From Saururus chinensis (Eukaryota > Streptophyta > Magnoliopsida > Piperales > Saururaceae): a stretch of 64,000 bases of DNA. Below are positions 1 through 13,473 of the stretch, piece after piece (positions within the stretch are counted from its first letter, which is position 1; the number at the start of each line of letters is the position of its first letter). The translations under genes were made by a program, and so were the position numbers. The notes under the pieces were generated by a model, which saw only the letters and a list, made by a program, of their open reading frames with translations, did no database searches and was not told the origin of the DNA. The stretch lies in contig CP141148.1 in assembly GCA_035235625.1 (NCBI GenBank), positions 27,281,057-27,345,056 of the forward strand, given 5' to 3'.

Positions 1-3000
1 TGCACCTTCTCTTGCATAAAGTATTTTGTTTACAAACTGCACAGTTTACATAAATAATTTCTTCCAATAAATATAAATAACTATAATCAACAACAATAAT
101 GCAAAAGACTCTTCCTCTCTAAGTAATCAATCAGATTGCTGAAAACATCTATTTTATGACAGCAATGTGGCTCAGAATGTGTTGATCTGGTATCTCACAA
201 TGTTTTGGTGTATATCAGCAAGCATGTTGCCATAAAATCAATCACTCAACCAAATATTGGTCCACATAGCACCACTTAAATTTTCCATGATACTGCAGAC
301 TCAAACACAATGCAACTTTAAAAAAGCAAATTAAGTGCTTAACCCGTACAGACTCTACAAGTGATCAGATTAAAAACCAACCAACATTCACATCCAACTT
401 AAAAAAATGTCTGATATTGACCATATAGCAAGTGTATTTATCAAACAGAGTGGATAGACTGGGCATAGATGCAGCTGATGCAACCATATCTCAGCAAAGA
501 AAAAAACAGCAAGAAGGAAGAGGATCATCCCAGGAAAACTTCTGGTCATTTATGAACATCTGTATTACAAGGCCAAAGATGTATCTACGAAGACGCATAT
601 TCATCAAGTTATATGCAACGAGCAATCCACATTCAGCAGTTCCAAAACATAGCTGATATCCACATTCAGTAAAGCACCATACCGTCAATGCATTTCCTTG
701 GCTGTAGGAAAAGCGGGAAGAATTGATGCTGCTAGGATATGTAATTTTAATTAGAGCACCAATAACTCACACATATGAGCAGACTTCTACTGTTTTTTGT
801 CCGCTTCCTCTGTTTAAAATCTTTCCTTTAGGGTGAGTTTGGCAACATAGATTTAAGGAATATGATTTTTAAATGCATGAGATTTGGTCCAAATTCCATG
901 TTTGGGAACCCGTCTTGGATGAGATATGATTTTAGTTTAAATCCCATCCCAATTCCCATGATTTCTATTATAACTAGAAACACACAATTTGGAAATCACA
1001 TCCTGAGATGTATTCTTTTGTAATTCATGGTCATGAGATTTGCTTACTTTTTTGGTACCACCTTGCTTCTTCTCTCCCACAAACCTCTCAGCGTCCTCCT
1101 GCAACCAATCTCTCTCGACTCCACCCTTTTCTCCCCAAACCCTCTCTTGCAAAGTGAAATTGGGTTGTATTTGTTAACCATGTAAACCCCCTCCCCTCTA
1201 TAATTCCACCCTCAAGTGGCATCATTGCTACCTTATATTGCCACCACCTCCGCCCTGTTCTCTTGAGGTGCCATCTCCATCTCATTCACTAGGAACTGAA
1301 CCACCCAGAAAGAGAATGAAACTTATGCCAAAGTACATTTCTTCACACTTTGCAAAAGATGCAAAGGACCAGAATTAGTGTTTTGAGTACTATTAAAATC
1401 TAAATCAAACCCATGGCAAATCCAAATCTTCAAACAAGGGTTTTTAATAGCTCAGCAATAAAATTACACCGTTTCCAAACATTAAAATTTCAAATGCCAA
1501 TTTTGAAAATCACATAATTTGAATTCATGCAATTTTAAATCACACTGAATTAAATATCAAGGTTGCTAAACAAACCCTTACTATTCTTCTTACCAATTTT
1601 TCAAACAAATCTGCTTCTAAACCCCTAATAATTATGCTAAGCTCCTAATTTGTGTCTCTATTTGAATGGAGCAAGAACATATTTTTAAACACAAACTGCA
1701 GCCTTCCATGCAAATTAAACACATAAATGATCGTCCCTAATATTTAAAATAGTTGATCCCAAGATATTACTTCTTTCTACAAGATAGAGATAAATCTGCC
1801 AATAAAAGCTGCTGAATTTACCCAATCCAGCCTTAATCAGTCCGGGTGGATCACCCTCGGTTGTGGGAGAGGACCCAACGTCAACTCCTGTTGGCATAAA
1901 GTGTGTGAGGGTGCTGAGTATGCCTATTAAAAAAAAACATTGCCAAATCCAAGTAACATTTTTCATAGGAAAATGTCCATTTTCATATCTCTATACCCTG
2001 TCCCTGTTCCCACAGACAAGTTGCTTGGTAAATCAGATGATTTCAAGCATGTTTAAATTCTAATCATCTAGTTTAATGTCCCACTGTAAAGATGATAAGC
2101 ATAATATAAAAAGTTCCAGAACAAATAGCAACAGATACAAACACAAAATAAAAAAACTGAAAACTCAAAAATAGGATAAATAAGCAAGGTACACATATAC
2201 CTGACTATAGAACTTCTCAGGGTTTTCTTCTCGCAGATTATGTATATCCAAGGCAACTTTAGCATCACAACCAATTCCTTGTGAACAACAACCAATAGCG
2301 TCAACCTAAAAATCTAAATTATTATGCTGGAGCCTAGATGAACTCTTCTAAGTGTAAAACAGACACAATAAACTATTATATTTACTAAAATGTGCAAGCA
2401 CTACATATCATTTCAGCATTTGTTGGCACTACATATAAAAGGGCAGTACAAGAAAAAAGTACTCATATAATTAAAATGACACCACTTAAGGTGAAAAGAT
2501 CAGATAAAAATCAATTTCTATGCCCTTGCAAACTTATAAGCTATCCTATGCAAAAAAATAGAAAACATTCCAGGTAAAGTACATCAAGGTGATAACACAG
2601 CATTTCAATGAGGAGTTCATTCTTGTGAAATTCCTCCATAGTAAAATACCATTTTATCAGATTTTCTTCAGGAATATACACCACCCACTCCTATAAATTA
2701 AGCATTACAAAATTGTCACTCATTAAAAGTACATCAAAGTGAAAAACAGTGTTTTTCTGAGTGGTTCACTCTTGGGCGGTTCCTCCATGGTAAAAAAACC
2801 ATTTTATCAGATTTTTTTCTAGTAATATGATCCATCCAATCTCAAAAGTTGTGCACTACTAAAATTTTATTCATTATCCCATAGTTGTTCTGAGAAAATC
2901 AAATATATGAGAAGTCAGGTGGTTTGTATAACCAGGTAATTATCTACTGAAATTCTACCACAAAATTTTCCAAATATTTTAAAAAAAAATTGCATACCAA

Positions 3001-4961
3001 GATAGTTATTCATATATTTTGTAAGTTGAACTTGTTTTGCCTGTTGATCACTAACAGTCACTTTCCATCGGTCAAGAATTGTAACTGCTGCATGCTCTAT
3101 ATCATGCAAGACTGTGCACAGACCTCCTTGTCTCTCCACAGCACCAAGACCACCTCCCCATGACAAAACCCGAGCCAAGTCATTGCCAGTTCCCGCTGGA
3201 AGAATTGCAACTGGAGGAGGAGACTCAAAATTTTGCTTATCAATCACATCGAGGACCCATCCTACAGTGCCATCCCCCCCGCAAACAAGAATTCGAAAGT
3301 GAGGAACTTTCCTAAATATAAAAAGGCCAGCTTCTGGTCCTTGTGAGGAACTCAATTCGAAAACCTGAAAGGAGACAACTCCACATGCTAAAATGTAGAT
3401 CTATAATTGGATTAATCACCTAATATATAAAAGCATTTTTTGCCATAACTCATGGCACCTTAAATAGCAAGTCGCTCAAGTCAGTAACACAAAGTCACTA
3501 CTGGGCTTCTGCAATTTGGTCGAATAAGAAAAAGAAGCTTTCTATAATCAAAAGTAAAGGGCACTATTGGTAGTTAAAATATTAAAATTGTTCACCATGC
3601 AAAAGCAGCAATAAATTTTCAAAGCTGGATTTTAACCATTCATAAATTGACCTCATTTTCTATGTAAAACTCCCTGAGCTAGTCTGGTCTGAGCATAAGC
3701 TGCTTATACATATAAAAGCATTTTATTTTCTACCAAGAGACCTTGCATGAACCATATAAGATAGGCAGTTCACATAAATGCCAAATGCAGCCTGAACACT
3801 GTTGGCACTGACCTGAACAGGATTTAAAAGGATGTTCAGCCGATGCCTCAGGGAATCTCCACGCTGGGCCCCACTTTTCTTATTAATAAAAACAAGTAGG
3901 GGTCGCGCATCAGATGGCAAGTCCATTATTTCGTATTTCTGCTTCAATTCTAAAATCTGATTATCATTGCTTTGAACCGATAACCCACTGCTTTTGGGGT
4001 TATACGCTGGCTTTTCCATTCCACCATTGCAGCTTTCCTCAGTTCTGTGAGACCCATTTGACATCCGAGGGCTATCAGCAGTTATATCGAGAGATGAATC
4101 ACCATTGGTAGAGGAGTTACTTGTATGAGTTGTATCACTGGAGTGCTCAATCCCATGTTTATGCTTTTTACTTTGGCTTCTAATAACATCACGGACAGAA
4201 GAAGCCAACTCATTTGCTCCATGAGTGATTGAGCTTAAGAAGCTACCAGAACCACTTCTGCTCAATTCCTTAACATGAAGAGGAGACAAAATTAATCTTT
4301 TAAAAGGACCCAAATCACAGATATCACCAGTTTCATTATACATGCTTGTGTGACACTCAATGTGCACTAGCCTTTGACACCACATACAACACCATATAGG
4401 GGATCCCCCAAGAAAAGATCCAGCAAATGGCTCCTCACAGTAGCTACAGAAACGAGATTCTTCAACTCTATCAGTTAACTCCGTCCACCTGACAGCCCAT
4501 TGGTGGACCACCTCTGTATAACCAAACATTGACACACATTTGCAATCCTTTAAAGCATTAGAGGAACAGCCCAAATGTGCTGCAGCCCCGCATACATTGC
4601 AACGGTGAAAAAAGTGATCCACAGCCATCATTTGTCCGAGAGACTGAGGGGATGAGATGGATTTCAAGCATACACAACAGTTTAAATTTTTTCCATGTGA
4701 ACCAGACAACAAGCTCCATGTATGAGGGGCAACAGGGACATTATGTTTTGCTCTGGGATTCTTTTTGGACTTAGCTACAATCTTCATCCAACTAGAGCTA
4801 AAAGTTCGTCTCCATTGGAAGACAGTGTACAGTATTGACAGTATTCCAATTACAACAGCACTGACAAAAGCAGCAAAGAAAAACTGAGACTCAGCCTGAT
4901 TTGTATGTCTGTTAATCAATTTCTGAAGCATAGTCCAAGAATGTTCTTCAAGATCTCCCAT
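1..4961 (-). CDS. DGK1: Diacylglycerol kinase, cluster I (DGK1/DGK2-like), 5' part; runs off the left edge
   Basis: Phosphorylates diacylglycerol to phosphatidic acid with ATP, in membrane lipid signalling. Coding exons, in gene order: 3813-4961, 2998-3364, 2201-2277 and 1-36 (open at the window edge). All junctions are GT-AG and phases fit (0, 1, 0), giving 543 codons of roughly 710-730 expected. Residues about 27-49 are one hydrophobic N-terminal membrane segment. Two Cys/His-rich C1 domains follow at about 80-145 ([15 protein letters not shown]) and 152-220 (FCSYCEE, WCCMWCQ). A Ser/Thr/Asn-rich linker leads to the catalytic domain, which starts near 355 with [13 protein letters not shown]. 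The nucleotide-binding GGDGT is at 412-416 and [10 protein letters not shown] lies downstream. The last visible exon encodes [12 protein letters not shown], as in the family. The order (TM, two C1, DAGKc) defines plant cluster I; whether DGK1 or DGK2 is the orthologue cannot be settled here. Start is the first in-frame ATG before the membrane segment. Confidence 0.96.
831..1577. mobile_element. Tourist-like (PIF/Harbinger) MITE in a DGK intron
   Basis: A 747-bp non-coding element lies inside the 2164-bp DGK intron (37-2200). The ends are inverted repeats: GGGTGAGTTTGGCAACAT on the left, and on the right a sequence whose reverse complement begins GGGTTTGTTTAGCAACCTTG. The direct repeat TTA flanks both sides (828-830 and 1578-1580), the 3-bp duplication typical of PIF/Harbinger insertion. 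No open frame of note lies inside. Confidence 0.82.
2577..2880. repeat. Two-copy tandem duplication (~151 bp) in a DGK intron
   Basis: The block beginning AAGTACATCAAGGTGA at 2577 recurs as AAGTACATCAAAGTGA at 2728. Both copies share TTCCTCCATRGTAAAA and CCATTTTATCAGATTTT. The copies have diverged by substitutions and small indels. The duplication fills most of the 720-bp intron 2278-2997. Confidence 0.8.
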
Positions 4962-6180
4962 TTATCGAAATTCTTTTTCCAAATCCAGTTGTTTTATTCC
5001 ATAGCTACCAAATAGGATCTCTTGACTCGACCAATTTACACAACAACTACATGCCCCTTAGTCTGGGGAAAACGAAGAACAACGAAGGCCAGTAAAGCAT
5101 GATATCTAGAAGCACTTCCACCGACAAAGCTATCAGGCATGTCACATTGGACTCATAATAGCATATCTGCAAAAAGAGGCCACATAACACTTTAAAAGTG
5201 CCACTTTAAATACTCTTGACAGATGTTTGTCAACAAATGTTCCACCAATCACAGAAATTTATATTAATCTCAAGCCAGTAAAGAATTTTGCCACATAGTA
5301 TTTGACAAACAAGACATTTTGAATCCATCAACTCTGCGAAAAGCTTTTCATCTCTTTCCCCTTAAGGCAAGCCTATGCGTGATTGAATTATATGTTGTAT
5401 TAAACGCAGTCCAAATACTCCCTATGAAGAGAACTCGAAACCTGCAGACAAACCAGATAGCAATCATCCAGTTAAATAACTAAAAAAAAAAAAAAAACCT
5501 GCCTTGTCCTGCTCTATCAAAGTAAAAAGTTGGCTAGGAGACTATGAGAACAAAAGACTGGTAGTGACTCGGTAATTCAAACTTCCCATCCGAATCTTTA
5601 ATACCAAATGAAGAAAAAACATCAGAAATCCATTTACAAAACAGCACAAGCATTATTACACTATAAAGATCTGCACTAATATACAAACGTCTCAGAGTAT
5701 ATACAGGAACCAATAACCAAAAAACAAAGATTTTCCAAAAATTAACAGAAAACAGAGGAACCCAGATACACGTACAGCAACCAATAATAAAAAAACAAAG
5801 ATTCTTTCGAAAATTTAACAGAAACATAGGAACCCAGATACCATAAGCCATATAACCAAACAATCAAATAAAGAGATGAACAAAAAATAAGTTTAAGGGA
5901 CACCAACCAACACCCATACCATCCTTCAGTAATTTCTGCTACTAAGACAACATTATAAGCTAAAAAATCCATTAAAAAGGGAGAAGTGATCCGGGGTGGT
6001 GGCTTACAAATGACGTTTGCTTTTGAATTGGAAATGGGTCGTCGGAAAATGGATCGAAGGGAACGTAGAAAGATAGAGTGGACAGACTTGAGGGAGAAAG
6101 AATGTGTTCTAATTCGATAACAATCGATCGCCTTCTTGTTCTTCTTCAGTATTTTCTGAGACTGGTGCATGACAAAGGCG
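4962..6180 (-). other. Probable 5' leader and leader intron of the DGK gene
   Basis: No coding sequence is seen between the DGK start codon and the AT-rich intergenic DNA. Reading the minus strand, a good donor (GTAAGC, plus coordinates 6002-6007) and a good acceptor (CTTTTTGCAG, ending at 5167) would remove an 841-bp leader intron and join a first non-coding exon (about 6008-6180) to one at 4962-5166. This is inferred from splice signals only. The transcription start is not determined. Confidence 0.45.
5702..5845. repeat. Two-copy tandem duplication (~73 bp) in the DGK leader intron
   Basis: GAACCAATAACCAAAAAACA ... GAGGAACCCAGATAC is followed directly by a diverged second copy, AACCAATAATAAAAAAACA ... 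TAGGAACCCAGATAC. It lies within the inferred leader intron of the DGK gene. Confidence 0.75.
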
Positions 6181-6353
6181 CCTTTGATGCTGCTTTTCTT
6201 TTTCCAAATTTCTTAGGAGTAGGGGTCTGGTATCCCTTCAACGGGGAGGCTACCGTGAGACTGGTAAGATGAGACTGAAAAATGAGACCCGTCGCCTATG
6301 GTTATCAAAAGAAATAGTGATACATTTTTAAGGGGGAAAACTAAAAATTTAAA

Positions 6354-6473
6354 GGAAAATTATTTAAATAATAATTAAATTTTTTTTTACTAAATTAGAC
6401 TGCTTTAGGAAATATTTTTTAAAGTAGTTTGATTAATAAAAAATAATTAATTATTATTTAAATAATTTTCCTA
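6354..6473. repeat. AT-rich foldback sequence
   Basis: Arms of about 30-36 bp (6354-6389 and 6438-6473) are near-perfect inverted copies built around AATTATTTAAATAATAATTA, with about 48 bp between them. It looks like a small MITE remnant, but no clear target duplication was found. Confidence 0.7.
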
Positions 6474-6497
6474 AAATTTAATTAACAGATTAAATAT

Positions 6498-6598
6498 TTT
6501 ACTCTTTTTATCTTATTTGTTTTTTTAAAATAAATTAATATTAATTTATTTTAAAAAAAACTGAATAGGATATTTATTTTAGGATAGAAGGAATATTT
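6498..6598. mobile_element. Stowaway-like MITE remnant
   Basis: The ends TACTCTTTTTATCTTA and AGGATAGAAGGAATA are inverted versions of one another. The centre is a palindromic AAATAAATTAATATTAATTTATTT, as in the other Stowaway-like copies in this window. Divergence is high. Confidence 0.5.
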
Positions 6599-6830
6599 CA
6601 TTTGTAATTATTCCTGTGGGGCGTGGGGCATTTAAGTGTTTGGATTTGGAAAAAGGTTGTCCAATTAAATGTTCTATTTTAGGTTGATCACCTGGCTTTT
6701 AACCAAGGACTTAAGGAGTATTTTATTTGTAATTATTCCCGTGGGGCATTTAAGTATTTGGATTTGGAAAAAGGTTGTCCCACATTAAATGTTCTATTTT
6801 AGGTTGATCACCTGGCTTTTAACCAAAGAC
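6589..6830. repeat. Two-copy tandem duplication (~120 bp)
   Basis: The unit containing TTTGTAATTATTCCYGTGGG, TTGGATTTGGAAAAAGGTTG and AGGTTGATCACCTGGCTTTT occurs twice back to back (about 6595-6712 and 6717-6830). Only a few substitutions and a short GGGGCGT insertion in copy 1 separate them, so the duplication is recent. No function is apparent. Confidence 0.85.
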
Positions 6831-9785
6831 TTATTTAGTTTAATTTTTTATGTAGGATTCTTAAACTACCCCATATTTCCATAGCCTCACCTCACGTAAC
6901 TTAAATATGTCCATTTTTCAAATCTCGACACTTAATGCTGGACAAAGGGAGTATTTGTTATTTGTAAAACTTGTTTAGACATAAAATCATGTGCATTTGG
7001 TGTCCACTAATTTGCTCCATCTTATTTGTAGTTGCATGTGATTTCTTTATTTGTTGTACATTATATACAATCTCTATTTTATATTCATCACATAAATTAA
7101 AATAAGCTCAATAATAATTGTTGTGTCTTCATTTGGTTTACTATGGGGGACATTAGTTTTCAACATAATTATTCGTGATAATTATATAAATAGCAGGTCA
7201 AGGTGATGATACTCAAAGGTATGTGATGGCAAGTGTCACAAAGATAAACTTTTGCCTTAGAATCTACCTTGTAATGGCCTAGCTCAGTCGCACAACCAGC
7301 AACCTACTCGACTAGCTTTCACCCAATTTTTTGCACACCAATAAATAGGAAGAAGATATAAAAAGAAGCTCTACCCCAAACCTTTATTCCAATAATCAAT
7401 ACTCAAAATTATAAGGAACAATGACCTCTACCTTGCCCCTAAACCCAAAGAACCAAACTCCACTCACACTAGACAGCACACCTACAAAGTTGACCCTGGT
7501 CAACTCACCTGTTAGCTCACATCTTTAGAACTGTTTATAGCTTACATTGATCTACCATGTGGTTGAATGCCCTCTCATTCAATCTATCTGCCCCTTATAT
7601 AGGGGTGAGGGTCTAGGGTAGCCTAGTGTTTCTAGAACTTTGTTGTCCTTTTATAGATTTGTCATACAAATAACTCATCCCGATTCAACTAGGAAACATG
7701 CATACAATCCTACCCAAGACAGTACCTGGAGTCTCCAACTTAGCTAGAAATCAACTTGCGCCCTCCTTTAAGAGTTTTGCCTACATCTGCCTTCAAGCTT
7801 CCTACTCTTACTCAAAGTCCTTAGTTTATATGCATGTAGCCTCAACAAAATTCGCCTTGCGTTCATCTCTTAATGGAGTCCAAAATATGCTAGGATTTGG
7901 TTGTCTTGAGTTATCCTTGTAAGCAATTGTTGCCAACACATTTCCTACTTATATTAAGCCTCTGCTCACACTCCCAATCGTGTTAGGACACTTTTCAATG
8001 ACCAAATACCAGCTAAGTCTTCATCAGCATGCACTTAGCCATCCATCTAGTGTAAAGTATGTTGCTTGTGGTTGCCCACATGTGCCCTTGATCCAGCCTT
8101 GTATCTGAATCCTATGCCAAATAGGAGTCTCTCACATATGTCACGTATGCATAGGACTCCCCCTATGCTAATGGCGCCAAGCTCTCCACCGAGTCCCATT
8201 CTGAGTAGGACTTCAATAAATCAGCCGCCAACAAGGTCGATGCACACACCTGCCCCAAAAGTGTGTATGCCTTGGTCGTTTGCATGCCAAGTTGAGGGGT
8301 TACCTAGACCTTTTGCCTATCAAGTGGCTAGGGGTCTAAAGCATACCATAACACTATTATTTTTATCTTACTAGATTTGTGATTGTTGAGAGACCTTATT
8401 GTATCAATAAGAGATATCATTTGACAAATATTATTTAATTGAATAATGTTGGTACTTTGTAATTGAAAAAGGAATTTCTTGCTCATAATTTTTGTTATTT
8501 GATATTTTTCCTTGTCCTTTATTTGTATTTATTCATTGTATTTCTATATAATTTGGGTTGGGCCAATGCCCATTTGCCCCATTTGGCTAGTCTGGTCTAA
8601 GTGGGCATTGTAGCCATTTAAATGAAGAGCGTTGATATAGCGAGTTTGGTGCTCAATTGGATTTATATCCGATGGATGCAATTGCACACGTGAGTTCACT
8701 TAAATGAAACCCATGTGTGTAATGGTAGTCGTTAGATTGAAAAGTAGTGGTTGCTAAGCCTTGTAAGTGCCTAAAGTTTTATATCAAATCCAAATAAATA
8801 TTATTTAGTTCATATAACAAATTTGAGTTTCAAAACACTAACTTTCTAAGTTGTGTTAGTTTGGCCCCTCGTTGTGATAACAAATTAATAAGGATCAAAG
8901 ATGAGGTTCATTACACTACACTATTTATTTTTACGTTTGTAAAAATACTAGCTAGAATGCACACCATAATGCGTATAAATATATATTAGATAAGATAAAA
9001 CAAAATAAAATAAAAAATATATCTATTGAACAAAGGTCTCCCTTGCATGCTATAGTTACAATACATATTTTTAGGATCATAATAACTATAAATTATGCAC
9101 ACAAACTTTGTATTGACCTAAATACAATTATAATAGACAACTATGAGTCTAAATCTCATAAGCTAAATATATGTCATAGGTTGGCAAAGACAATGTTCTT
9201 GAATGACTTTCTTTGTTAGAGCGCGTTATTCATATTTAGGACCAGTTTGGTGGTAATTCTTATTTGATAGAGCTCTTCCAGAGTTTTCCAATGACACCAA
9301 AAATACGTAAATCCGAACATATATAATATAGGCAAAAAAATAAAATTATTATTTAGAACTATGTTGTATAAGTGGAGCCTATAAAAAAGTTCGAGAAAAA
9401 TAATCATGTGGCATCTCATTTGATAGAGCTCATCAAGAGATTTGTAACGATACCAATAATGCGGAATCTAAGTTCAGGAGTATAAGATATAATAACATAA
9501 CCTAAAATTTAGGGTTTATGTCATATCAACCTCTAGTATTATGTTTCTCAAGCTTTAACATACCCGAGCTTGGCCAAAATGGAAATGATGAGGGTGTGAT
9601 AAGATGAGTTCTAACCCAAGCCTGAACTAGATCAAAGTAGAAGAAGAATATGAGATTGAAAGTAAAAACACAAGAAAACATGAAGTAACTTGATTCATTT
9701 ACCTTAGATGAAGTTTTCTCTTCTTGAGAAGGGGTGGAGCACTCTAAACCATTCAAATATCTCAGCCCACCCAAAATGGGAGGAA
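6831..9785. other. Intergenic DNA, no recognised gene
   Basis: AT-rich sequence with short frames only. About 7200-8400 is somewhat less AT-rich and repeat-like in character (runs of Pro/Ser-type frames, no domain), probably an old LTR or transposon fragment, but I could not find its ends. Nothing else supportable. Confidence 0.5.
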
Positions 9786-12700
9786 TGACCTGGCACGACC
9801 CAGATTTTTTAAAACCCTTTTCAAATAAAGGACACACGATAAATGATAAGGATTTTTTTCTTTCTTAAATATAAAACAAATCATCTAATTAAATATCTAG
9901 GTCATGATAAATGGGGTTCATAAATACGAATGCCAAAAATATGATATTATTACAGATGTCAAAATTTGATAAATAGTAGGTTACACCCTCTAAGTACAAG
10001 TTTGTCATATGTCTAAAAATAGATAACCAAGTAAAGTTGGCTCTCATGCCAGTAATTACAATTATTTATAAATTTATATAAGAAACTAGATCACACTAGT
10101 GCAATGTTGTCCTTAACCGCTCATCAATGTCTTGATCTTGCTAATCCTCATCTATAGAACCTGCAACCAAAAAGGACCAAACAACAATGAAACATCTCCT
10201 CGCCATTGAGGAATGTTTCAAAAAAACAAAAGTATTATTTAATATTTTTTAGATTGGGCCAACATCACCCAATGTTAGTTGTTTACGTACTTATCAGACA
10301 ACATCTCTAATGTTTCCAACAAGATAATATCCATACATAGTTCTGCCTGAAAATTACAGCATCTCAAGAAGCATAGCATCACACATGTAATGCTTAAGTA
10401 TTTTCAACCAACCTATATTTTATGCAAGTCCTTTAATTGTTCTACTTGTTCTAATTAAACAAGCAATATCAAACAATATTATTAATTATCTCTCAAACTA
10501 TTATTCGATAATTAATATCCTCATCTAATCCCAAAGATGGACAAACTCATCAAATGTCAACCTAAATGACAAATGATACAACCACTATGGACCATCCTCA
10601 AAAAAGAACCATCCATAGTGCGGCTATAGAACCCACTAGGAAGTGTCATAACCCAACCCCATAAGGACCTAACCGGAGTAGTAGGGCATGACCCACAACT
10701 GCACCTGCACACAAGTGGTAGGAAAAGTCGACCAAGCAGGATGTCAGCATATCCAAATGCATATACACTAAATGATTCTAAATAAATGTTGGTGAGCACA
10801 GCTCACACAAAGCTCCCTACAGCGGGGAGGTACAACTATGTCTCTATTCCCAAATCAAGGGGGGAATACATCCATGGCCAAATCAACAGCTCCTCAATAG
10901 AGCTAATACTCAAAAAAATCATTATGAACCCAATCTTGCTTGTCAACAAGCAAAGATTTCTAAATAACTCACCTAAACACTATCAGTCTCTTTCAGAATA
11001 GGGTTAAAACCCATAACTACTATTGGTTTATTAACCAAGGTAAGTCATAAGGTCAAAGACCTTGTTCACTCTATGAACTAGTTATAAACCCCTCTAAAGG
11101 TAATTTAGTCTTTATTTTGATAAGGTGTTTTTACTAGGGGTGTTAATGAGTCGAGCTAAGCTGAGCATTGAGCTTGTTTGGCTTGAACTACAACTGTTGA
11201 AGCTCGAACAAGCTCAAAATTTTTAGCTCGAGCTCGGCTCGAAACAAAAATCCAAAGCTTGGCTTAAACTTGAACTATCATAAGTGAATCATAAGCTTGG
11301 GCTAAAACTAAAAAAATAAAATAAAAAATATATAAATCTATAGTACATGAAATATTACACATACTAATATGCTTTTAGTATTAAATATTAATAAATGCAC
11401 TTCAATAAGTATTATGACTACACATTGAACATCTGACTATAGTCACTAAGAAAGAAGAAAACTATGACAAATAAGTTTTAGTTACAAATGCTTAAAAAAT
11501 GCAATATTACCATTTTTCTCTCTTTATATGCCTATAATCACTGAAAAGATATAGAAAATACAAACTTACATAGGTAGTATTACTATCTACTTCCTCATAT
11601 ATTCTTGATAAGTATGAAATCTATATTTATTTTATATGCCTTTTTACCTTATTTACTAGTATAGATTAAGTTAATTTAGAGTAATTTATGATTTATTTAG
11701 ATTAAGATAGATATTAGTATTTTAGTTTAATTATTAATAATTTTGTAGTTATTAGTTGTTTAGACATGTATTTAAATCAAGATGGAATTTTAATTATATT
11801 CTACATGTCTAAAATATGGTATTTTATGTTTTGTAAGTAAAATGCGCTTATCGAAGTACTTGGACAATGTTTGAAATGATTAAAAATAGTCTTCACATGC
11901 TTTAAAGTGATTTGGATAACTTTTCGGAGTTATAAATAAGTTAGAAATTAATATGGACACGAAAGAAAGCTTAATGAACAAAATATGAACTGTCCATGAA
12001 AACAGAAACACTATAACCGATCGAACGGGCTGCAGGGCGGTCGATCGGGATAACATGAATTCAGACAAAAATATAGTTCAAGCGATCGATCGAGCATGCA
12101 GGGCGATCGATTGGCATAATGTGCAGTTTCCTTGTTTGACCCAAATTCCAATCCTTTTCATATTGGACTTCTTCCTACGGATCTTATACCTATAAAAAGA
12201 CATATTTGGCTTAAAATTGGGGGATTCCAGTAGATTTTATGAAGAGAAAAAGGAAGAAGAAGATGGAAGAAAACTCAAAGCTTCTAATGGAGATTCAAGT
12301 GCTTTCTTCTACCATGGAAGGCTAGACTTTTCTTTTACTTTGGAGTTGATGAAGCTATAGATAAGTTTCAGTTTTCTTTTCTTTTTAATTTAGATCTCAG
12401 TTGTGAATGATGACAATTGTATAATATGGATTTCCTTTTTAATGGAAGAGCTTTTCATGTTTATTCAAGTCTATGTTGATTTATTGTCTTGTAGATGATA
12501 GATTGATATAGTTTTGATATTTGCATCGATTCTAATTTCTGTGATTTAGATGAGATGGTCATACAATAGTTTTAATGTTTAGATAATTAATAACTTGGAT
12601 GAGTTATACTAAGATTAGATGGGTCATGCCTATAGCTAGTTTAGTGTAAATGATTCGTGCTATTGTCGAAGATAGTTCATACCATGGAAGTTAATTAATG

Positions 12701-13269
12701 ATTCTTTTTGAAGTAATTCTAGCTTGTAGCTGAGAATACTTGTTCATATTCACACTAGATTTAGATTAAAAGTTAAGGAATTGTTATGGTTCTATAGTGG
12801 ATTCAATTTCCTAAGTAAATTCCATCATATTAATCTCTTGCTTTTAAAACTAGTTGATTTCTTTCTTTTGCTTAATTTAAGTTTAAGTTTGTTTTAATTT
12901 TCAATCAGCAAATTCTTCTTTAGATTTAGTGATAATCCATCCGTCCCTGAGGTTTGACAACCCTTAAATACTTATCCTAGTACAATTACCTTGTACACTT
13001 GCAAAGGGTTTAATTATAAACGATCAATTCTTTTCTTTACTTGCTCATAAATCACTTATAAAAGAATTATTATTTAGCCTTAGTATACCTCTAAAAAAAT
13101 TTTAAGTACATATAAAAAGAGAAACATGTTGTAAGCTGAGGATGGTCCCCGTGTCATGCTTCAAATTTTAAAAGAATTTTTTTATCATTCTTTTGTAAAT
13201 TAAAGTTGGTCCCCCTAGTGTCATGTTTCTTTTAGAAGAGTTTTTGTGTATATTAGTGTGATATCACGT

Positions 13270-13374
13270 TGACCCTCTGTCAAATAGTTATAGCTATTTG
13301 GTTTTTCAATTGAATTAATTTTAATTTATCTTGAAAACCAAATGGAGTTATTAATTTGGGACAAAAGGAGTATA
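13270..13374. mobile_element. Stowaway-like MITE remnant
   Basis: The centre contains GCTATTTGGTTTTTCAA and AAAACCAAATGGAGTTATTA as inverted arms, and the right end reads GGGACAAAAGGAGTAT, like the other Stowaway-like copies. The left end is degraded. Confidence 0.5.
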
Positions 13375-13473
13375 TTAGTATTTGTGTCTCTAATATTTTT
13401 ATTTTTAAAAAATATATATTATAAATAAAAATTATATATTCATTACATTTTAACAAGAATATATATTAAGAAA

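Noticed and set aside
8066-8374. A 102-codon frame in intergenic DNA
   Set aside because: Pro/Ser/Met-rich composition from repeat-like DNA, no homologous family recognised, no splice-supported extension.
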